Below are positions 42,775-46,718 of a stretch of 46,718 bases of DNA, in pieces; the first letter of the stretch is position 1; the number at the start of each line of letters is the position of its first letter. The DNA is taken from contig JAEDFU010000010.1 in assembly GCA_016297915.1 (NCBI GenBank), forward strand, positions 1 through 46,718. Reading direction: 5' to 3'. A program made the position numbers and the translations under genes. Below the pieces are notes generated by a model. It was not told the origin of the DNA, ran no database searches, and saw only the letters and a program-made list of their open reading frames with translations. Source of the DNA: Clostridia bacterium. GTDB taxonomy: Bacteria > Bacillota > Clostridia > Christensenellales > UBA1242.

Positions 42775-44166
42775 TTAAACATTAAAAACAGTAATTGTTA
42801 CACTTTCTACAAGCTTATTTTGATAGTAAATATCAAAGGTATATTCGCCCTCACTTTCTGGGATAAATGGCTCTCTCATCTCCTCTATTGGCTCAATCCA
42901 TGTCTTGAATACCTGGAAGTTTTCGTTAAGTAGTACTCCGTTTAATTTCAAAACAAAAGATAGTCCGAGTTTGGCATCCATCATTCCCACTCTATAACCC
43001 TCTATATTGTACGACCCAGCAACCAAGCCCACTTGTATTTCACCAAATGAACTTACATCAAAATTTTTTACTTTTTCAACAGTATTTTCAACCTTGCCAA
43101 GTGTTTTTGAGTACCTTACAAGAACATTTTTACTTCCTGAATTTTTGAAAGTTACAGTCACCTGCAAACCAGCACCCTCTACATAACCAAGTTGAGATTT
43201 GAGTTCAATCTCGCTACCAAAACTAAAATATTTTGCATCCAAATTGTCGGCATTTTTTATGGTCAGCAAGTAATTCTTCCCAACCAAATAGTTATCTGGA
43301 GCGACTCCATTTTCATCGGTTATTTCGTAGTCAAAAGTTTGCACTTTGTCAATGATTGTTACATAAAAAGAGCCGGATTTTAGAGGAGTTTTAAATCCCT
43401 CATAGTACTCGTACTTAACAAGCGTTTTGGTATAAGTTGGATTTGCAAAATAAAAACTTCCGTCTCTCTCAACAACCAAGTCTTTGCTCTCACTCCAAAA
43501 TCTAAATACGGTTGCATCAAGCGGAAAAATATTATACTCAAACTTGCCTGGGTCACCTACAAAAATCTCCTGGTCACTAGCACTGAGCATAGTTGGATAG
43601 ATTTTTTTGGTTACAGCCACATTGAAAGACACTTCGCAAAACAAGTATTTGATAGTTACAACTGTCTGTCCCGGCTTCAAAGCAGTGACAACGCCAGTCT
43701 TGTAGTTGTAGTCAATAATATTGCTATCAAATCTTACAACTGGAACTTCGTTGGCATCAGCATTGATAGTAATTCTATTTAATTCTGTATTAGATTGACC
43801 TGACAAATTAATTTCAATTTGAGTCTTTTCGATAGATAATTCTTTGACAATTTTGCCTTGCTTAACCTCAAAATTCATATCAAAGTAAATATCTTTTTTT
43901 GTGTTTAATTTAAACCTAATTTTGGTTACTCCGCTTGTCTTTGGATATACAATAAATCCCTCAACATAGGCAATTTCTTCATTTAACGAAAAAACCGAAT
44001 AGCTACTTGTTTTGCCAGATATTTTGACATTATTTTTGTCAATCTGATACTGTTGATTTTCGTAAATCTGAACACTACTCTGCGCATAAGAAATCTTGGG
44101 TTTGTCGCAACCAACAAATCCAAACGAAAAAAATATTAAACATAGCAAAAAAATTATTTTTTTCAT
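42775..44166 (-). CDS. Ig-like lipoprotein, unknown function
   Basis: The start is ATG 44166 (MKKIIFLLCLIFFSFGFVGC); the frame extends to a TTG at 44190 without a ribosome-binding site. The lipobox is FVGCD, so the protein is a 463-residue lipid-anchored extracellular protein. After the anchor, segments such as IEINLSGQSNTELNRITINA and TGVVTALKPGQTVVTIKY have the strand pattern of Big-2-type immunoglobulin-like domains; several such domains may be tandem. The upstream ribosome-binding site is weak (GAGA). Its style matches the giant protein downstream, from which it is separated by 162 bases with a separate promoter. Confidence 0.8.
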   Translation of the reverse strand: MKKIIFLLCLIFFSFGFVGCDKPKISYAQSSVQIYENQQYQIDKNNVKISGKTSSYSVFSLNEEIAYVEGFIVYPKTSGVTKIRFKLNTKKDIYFDMNFEVKQGKIVKELSIEKTQIEINLSGQSNTELNRITINADANEVPVVRFDSNIIDYNYKTGVVTALKPGQTVVTIKYLFCEVSFNVAVTKKIYPTMLSASDQEIFVGDPGKFEYNIFPLDATVFRFWSESKDLVVERDGSFYFANPTYTKTLVKYEYYEGFKTPLKSGSFYVTIIDKVQTFDYEITDENGVAPDNYLVGKNYLLTIKNADNLDAKYFSFGSEIELKSQLGYVEGAGLQVTVTFKNSGSKNVLVRYSKTLGKVENTVEKVKNFDVSSFGEIQVGLVAGSYNIEGYRVGMMDAKLGLSFVLKLNGVLLNENFQVFKTWIEPIEEMREPFIPESEGEYTFDIYYQNKLVESVTITVFNV

Positions 44167-44275
44167 ACAATTATTTTCTCTCAAAAACAAATAATTATTT
44201 TAGTTGCAATTTCAAAATTTTTTGTAGTGATTACTTAAATAAAGGCACAAAAAATTTTGAATATTTTACAATAAA

Positions 44276-44304
44276 ATGATATCAAAAATTATATTATTTT
44301 ACAA
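44276..44304 (-). promoter_or_regulatory. Possible promoter of the Ig-like lipoprotein
   Basis: Minus strand: TTGTAA (44304-44299), 17 bases, TATCAT (44281-44276) with TGA. This implies a leader of about 100 bases. The very AT-rich context makes this uncertain. Confidence 0.35.
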
Positions 44305-44392
44305 ATATAAAAGGATAATTTTTTTATTTTGTAATTTTTTGGCACAAAAAAAATCCAAGGCAAAGGCTAAGATAATTGAAACTAGCAGAACG

Positions 44393-44430
44393 AAAAACAA
44401 GGAACAAAGCAAATTAATGCAATGTTCCTT
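44393..44430 (-). terminator. Hairpin after the Ada-like gene
   Basis: AAGGAACA (44399-44406) and TGTTCCTT (44423-44430) form a perfect 8-base stem, with GCA/TGC pairing inside the loop, followed by GTTTTTC on the minus strand. It is 20 bases past the stop at 44450. Confidence 0.6.
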
Positions 44431-44449
44431 CTTTTGTATAAATTTAATA

Positions 44450-44758
44450 CTACATTTCAATGTCTTTATCTTGATTTATAATGCTTTCTTTAAATTTGAT
44501 AGGGTCATTTTTCCACAATAGATACTGTTCTTTCATACAACAACCACATGGCCTATATCCAGCCTTGACGGCATCATACTCGCTTGCAAAAAATACCCTT
44601 TTGTCCACATAATACCCCTTTTCAATCCATGAATTAGCACTTTTGCAATCTAGCCGACCATAAATTTTTTCTTTTCCGTTGTATCCGCCATACTTTCCCT
44701 TGTCTTTACTTAAATATTCTTTTCCTTTATCATCAATTAATTTATACAACTTATCCAT
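44450..44758 (-). CDS. Stand-alone Ada-like metal-binding domain protein
   Basis: The last two thirds of this 102-residue protein read like the zinc domain of the Ada methyl-phosphotriester repair protein: RLDCKSANSWIEKGYYV, then RVFFASEYDAVKAGYRPCGCC, matching the Ada pattern C-x(n)-FF-x(5)-A-x(2)-AGYRPC-x-x-C. Three of the zinc cysteines are clear (LDC and RPCGCC). No helix-turn-helix or methyltransferase domain follows, so it is not Ada itself. Such isolated domains also occur in nuclease-related and unknown proteins. There is no ribosome-binding site, and the promoter predicts a start on the A of the ATG (leaderless). Confidence 0.75.
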   Translation of the reverse strand: MDKLYKLIDDKGKEYLSKDKGKYGGYNGKEKIYGRLDCKSANSWIEKGYYVDKRVFFASEYDAVKAGYRPCGCCMKEQYLLWKNDPIKFKESIINQDKDIEM

Positions 44759-44764
44759 ATCATG

Positions 44765-44793
44765 ATTATATTACAATCACAAATTAAAATCAA
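44765..44793 (-). promoter_or_regulatory. Promoter of the Ada-like gene, predicting a leaderless mRNA
   Basis: Minus strand: TTGATT (44793-44788), 17 bases, TATAAT (44770-44765). Seven bases downstream is 44758, the A of the start codon. Confidence 0.65.
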
Positions 44794-44894
44794 TACTTAT
44801 TAATAAAATCAGTTAAATGAAATATATATAATTGAAACATTCATACATACAAAACTCTATAAATATTTTTATAATTTTTAAAATGACTAAAAAG

Positions 44895-44929
44895 AAAAAA
44901 TCCAAGGCAAAAACCTTGGATTTTTTTTT
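44895..44929 (-). terminator. Terminator of rplM-rpsI operon
   Basis: A run of A with TCCAAGG, a CAAAAA loop and CCTTGGA with nine T form a perfect 13-base stem, just after the rpsI stop at 44940. Confidence 0.9.
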
Positions 44930-44939
44930 GATACTCAAA

Positions 44940-45386
44940 TTATCTCTTACGGAATTGAGGAGCTTTTCTAGCTTTCTTAAGACCGTATTTCTTTCTCTCT
45001 TTGATTCTAGCATCACGAGTAAGGAATCCAGCTTTCTTGATTTCTGATTTCAAACTTTCGTCAGCCTTAACAAGTGCTCTAGCAACACCATGTCTAATAG
45101 CTCCTGCTTGACCACTAAGACCACCACCATTAACATTAACTACAACATCGTATTTGCCCATAGTTCCTGTAATTTCGAATGGTTGGTTAGCAACTAGTCT
45201 ATAAACACCTAGATTAAAGTATTCTTCGATATTTTTCTTGTTGATAACAAAGTTACCCTTTCCGTTTGGAGTAAGTCTTACTCTAGCGATAGAATTTTTT
45301 CTTCTACCAGTAGCTGTATATTCTACATTTTTGTTTGCAGGGATTTTCTTTGTAACTTTTTTAGTACTTTTTACTTCTTCTGCCAT
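44940..45386 (-). CDS. rpsI: 30S ribosomal protein S9
   Basis: S9 sits in the 30S head, its C-terminal tail reaching the P-site tRNA. The core shows YTATGRRKNSIARVRLTPNG, VNVNGGGLSGQAGAIRHGVA, and the C-terminal RKKYGLKKARKAPQFRKR, with the expected basic end. The 148 residues include an N-terminal extension (MAEEVKSTKKVTKKIP) of about 20 residues compared with typical S9. It begins one base after the rplM stop, the standard rplM-rpsI order. Confidence 0.97.
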   Translation of the reverse strand: MAEEVKSTKKVTKKIPANKNVEYTATGRRKNSIARVRLTPNGKGNFVINKKNIEEYFNLGVYRLVANQPFEITGTMGKYDVVVNVNGGGLSGQAGAIRHGVARALVKADESLKSEIKKAGFLTRDARIKERKKYGLKKARKAPQFRKR

Positions 45387-45387
45387 A

Positions 45388-45834
45388 TTAGTCTCTTACC
45401 CCCTTGATTTTTAGTTCAACTGGTTGTTGTGCTTGATGAGGATGTTCAGCATCCTTGTAACATTTTAGTTTACCAAACATTTTCTTGCCCAAAGAGTTCT
45501 TTGGAAGCATACCTTTGATAGCTTTTTCAAGAGCAAAGTCACTTCTCTTCTCCATCAAATCTTTGTACTTAATCTCAGTAGTTCCACCTGGGAATCCAGA
45601 GTGACGGAAGTAAATTTTTTGAACACCTTTGTTACCAGTAAGTATCATTTTGTCAGTGTTAATAACGATTACATAATCGCCAGTATCAACATGTGGAGTA
45701 TAAATTGGTTTGTTTTTGCCTCTAAGAACTGCTGCAACTTGGCTAGCAACTCTACCAAGAGGAATATTTGTTGCATCAACAATGTACCACTTTCTGTCCA
45801 CAGTTTCGTTTTTTGCCATAACTGTTGTTTTCAT
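45388..45834 (-). CDS. rplM: 50S ribosomal protein L13
   Basis: L13 is an early-assembly protein of the 50S subunit. The 148 residues contain WYIVDATNIPLGRVASQVAA, the segment PHVDTGDYVIVINTDKMILTGNK and VEKAIKGMLPKN-type block LEKAIKGMLPKNSLGKKMFG, all family hallmarks. ATG at 45834 has AGAAGGA upstream. A second in-frame ATG five codons later is less well placed. It heads the two-gene rplM-rpsI operon and has a leader of about 172 bases. Confidence 0.97.
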   Translation of the reverse strand: MKTTVMAKNETVDRKWYIVDATNIPLGRVASQVAAVLRGKNKPIYTPHVDTGDYVIVINTDKMILTGNKGVQKIYFRHSGFPGGTTEIKYKDLMEKRSDFALEKAIKGMLPKNSLGKKMFGKLKCYKDAEHPHQAQQPVELKIKGVRD

Positions 45835-45883
45835 TGTTTTATCCTTCTTTTATTAAATTAATTTTTCTTAAAAAATCTCCAAT

Positions 45884-45928
45884 TTTTGAGTGTTTTACAA
45901 AAATTAGTACACACAAAACCACTCAAAA
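45884..45928 (-). promoter_or_regulatory. Candidate rplM leader hairpin
   Basis: TTTTGAGTG (45884-45892) and CACTCAAAA (45920-45928) pair perfectly, with four more base pairs inside after a bulge. On the minus strand it is followed by TTGGAGATTTTTT before the L13 ribosome-binding site. Bacillota are known to carry an L13 autoregulatory leader at this place; I cannot confirm that this sequence belongs to that class. Confidence 0.5.
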
Positions 45929-46013
45929 TCAGCAAGTAAAATAATAGTAGATGTTTAAAATAACTTAAAAACAGGGGCTAATTGCTTAAATTAATCTAAA
46001 CTCATGCGAAAGT

Positions 46014-46042
46014 ATTATATAGTATTTGAGTTTATTTGTCAA
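46014..46042 (-). promoter_or_regulatory. Strong promoter of rplM-rpsI
   Basis: Minus strand: TTGACA (46042-46037), exactly 17 bases, TATAAT (46019-46014). This is a full consensus sigma-A promoter with a start near 46007. Confidence 0.9.
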
Positions 46043-46085
46043 TTGTTTGTTCAAAAATTTTTTCGCAAATTCCTATATTTTTTGA

Positions 46086-46460
46086 TTACATTTCTTTTTC
46101 GTCTAGGTCTGCACTAAGAGTATTTTTATTTGCATCATCACAACCGTCATCAAATTGTTTTTTTGAATTCGAATGCTCCAAATATAAGTCCCAATCAAAC
46201 ACTTCGGAATTACAAATTCTCTTTTTGACATCCACTATATAAAAAATATGTGGAGGCGTTTGCAATTTGCAATCAAGCAGAGTCTCTTTGCCATAAATAT
46301 TCCAAATATTTGGATTTATCTTTTGGGCATAGCTAGAATACGGCTCGCCAAGATTTTGATACACCCTAATAATTTTATCCAAATATTCCTGTTTTTCAAC
46401 CTTAATTAAGGTGTCAAGTTTGTTGTTCACAAAGTAAATAGGATCAATTTTTAATGACAT
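46086..46460 (-). CDS. Hypothetical small acidic protein
   Basis: I do not recognise this 124-residue protein. It begins MSLKIDPIYFVNNKLDTLIK, appears soluble, and has a central INPNIWNIYGKETLLDCKLQ segment and a low-complexity acidic tail (QFDDGCDDANKNTLSADLDE). ATG has GGGGGA upstream, so translation is well supported. It is upstream of the rplM promoter on the same strand and has its own promoter. Confidence 0.65.
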   Translation of the reverse strand: MSLKIDPIYFVNNKLDTLIKVEKQEYLDKIIRVYQNLGEPYSSYAQKINPNIWNIYGKETLLDCKLQTPPHIFYIVDVKKRICNSEVFDWDLYLEHSNSKKQFDDGCDDANKNTLSADLDEKEM

Positions 46461-46495
46461 AATTCCCCCATCTCCACTTAAAAATTTCTAACAAA

Positions 46496-46524
46496 ATTTT
46501 ACCACAAAATCCCACATAATTCAA
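46496..46524 (-). promoter_or_regulatory. Promoter of the small acidic protein gene
   Basis: Minus strand: TTGAAT (46524-46519), 17 bases, TAAAAT (46501-46496) with extended TGG. Confidence 0.7.
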
Positions 46525-46567
46525 TACCCCACGAGCAAAAAGTTTGGGGCGTGCTGGAAAGCCACAG

Positions 46568-46625
46568 AAATTTATTTTTAGACCATTTTTTTGCTTGCAA
46601 AAAACCTGTGTCGCTAAATAAATTT
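46568..46625. other. Region with alternative stems, unassigned
   Basis: AAATTTATTT (46568-46577) pairs perfectly with AAATAAATTT (46616-46625). Overlapping alternatives are CACAG/CTGTG (46563-46567 with 46605-46609) and TTTTTGC/GCAAAAA. No gene is visible between 46525 and 46663; a structured RNA is possible on either strand. Confidence 0.3.
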
Positions 46626-46663
46626 CGAGGACTCAGCCGAAGCTTTAGTTAGATATATTCGTA

Positions 46664-46689
46664 CACTCTCATGCGTATGCGTGAGAGTG
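46664..46689. repeat. 11-base hairpin near right edge
   Basis: CACTCTCATGC and GCGTGAGAGTG form a stem with one G-T pair and a GTAT loop. It lies directly beyond the T-run of the terminator at 46691-46718 as read on the minus strand. Confidence 0.5.
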
Positions 46690-46690
46690 C

Positions 46691-46718
46691 AAAAAAAGAC
46701 ATCTCAAACGAGATGTCT
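46691..46718 (-). terminator. Terminator of a gene beyond the right edge
   Basis: AGACATCTC and GAGATGTCT form a perfect 9-base stem with a 4-base loop. Seven A on the left give a T-run on the minus strand, so it ends a minus-strand unit that lies outside the window. Confidence 0.8.

Noticed and set aside
1..46718. Alternative genetic code (UGA as tryptophan)
   Set aside because: Several recognised genes and the tmRNA tag end in TGA, and conserved Trp positions use TGG.

Overview
The window is AT-rich and tightly packed, with mostly minus-strand genes. It looks like part of the chromosome of a low-GC Bacillota, probably an uncultured clostridium-like anaerobe. The evidence is a long Gram-positive-type SRP RNA, AGGAGG-type ribosome-binding sites, a spoVT-spoVB pair typical of endospore formers, LxxC lipoproteins and very large Ig-like surface proteins. 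TGA is used as a stop, so the code is standard. The organism cannot be named from sequence alone.

Layout. 0.04-4.0 kb: isoleucyl-tRNA synthetase behind a HEPN-like/CBS-domain gene. 4.2-4.55 kb: SRP RNA (plus strand) with its own promoter and terminator. 4.6-6.3 kb: a membrane-anchored coiled-coil protein. 6.6-7.5 kb: smpB and the tmRNA gene ssrA, the trans-translation pair; the tmRNA tag reads ADSRSELALAA. 7.46-7.99 kb: a gene-free stretch with a second copy of the ssrA 3' end and a chain of small hairpins, possibly the scar of an integrated element. 8.0-10.1 kb: a repeat-containing lipoprotein. 10.3-12.7 kb: an XRE regulator translationally coupled to a SpoT-like HD-TGS protein that seems to lack a working synthetase. 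12.9-18.0 kb: an ABC exporter pair and a 1085-residue lipoprotein. 18.1-19.4 kb: two orphan genes. 19.7-26.1 kb: housekeeping genes, with pgk-tpiA-gpmI and a small membrane protein, then secG and rnr. 26.3-27.7 kb: a dihydrouridine synthase and an acetyltransferase. 27.8-32.0 kb: a three-gene operon of a MoxR-type AAA+ ATPase with a triplicated C-terminal module, a small AAA-like fragment and a VWA/metallopeptidase-like protein. 32.3-35.1 kb: HU, spoVB, spoVT. 35.3-44.2 kb: a membrane protein, a 2045-residue surface protein and a lipoprotein. 44.4-46.5 kb: an Ada-like zinc protein, rpsI, rplM and an orphan gene.

The best candidate for an undescribed system is the AAA+/small-AAA-like/VWA operon at 27.8-32.0 kb. 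Its ATPase and VWA components belong to the MoxR-VWA world, in which an ATPase remodels a target through a MIDAS-bearing partner, but the triplicated module and the small middle protein are not features I recognise. Other points of interest are the apparently hydrolase-only SpoT-like protein coupled to its regulator, the possible ssrA integration scar with its hairpin chain, and a predicted leaderless gene at 44.76 kb.

Promoters can be read by eye in front of most transcription units. They are TTGNNN, 16-18 bases, then TATAAT or TAAAAT, often with an extended TGn. Intrinsic terminators separate most units. All functional calls rest on motif recognition by reading; no database search was run.
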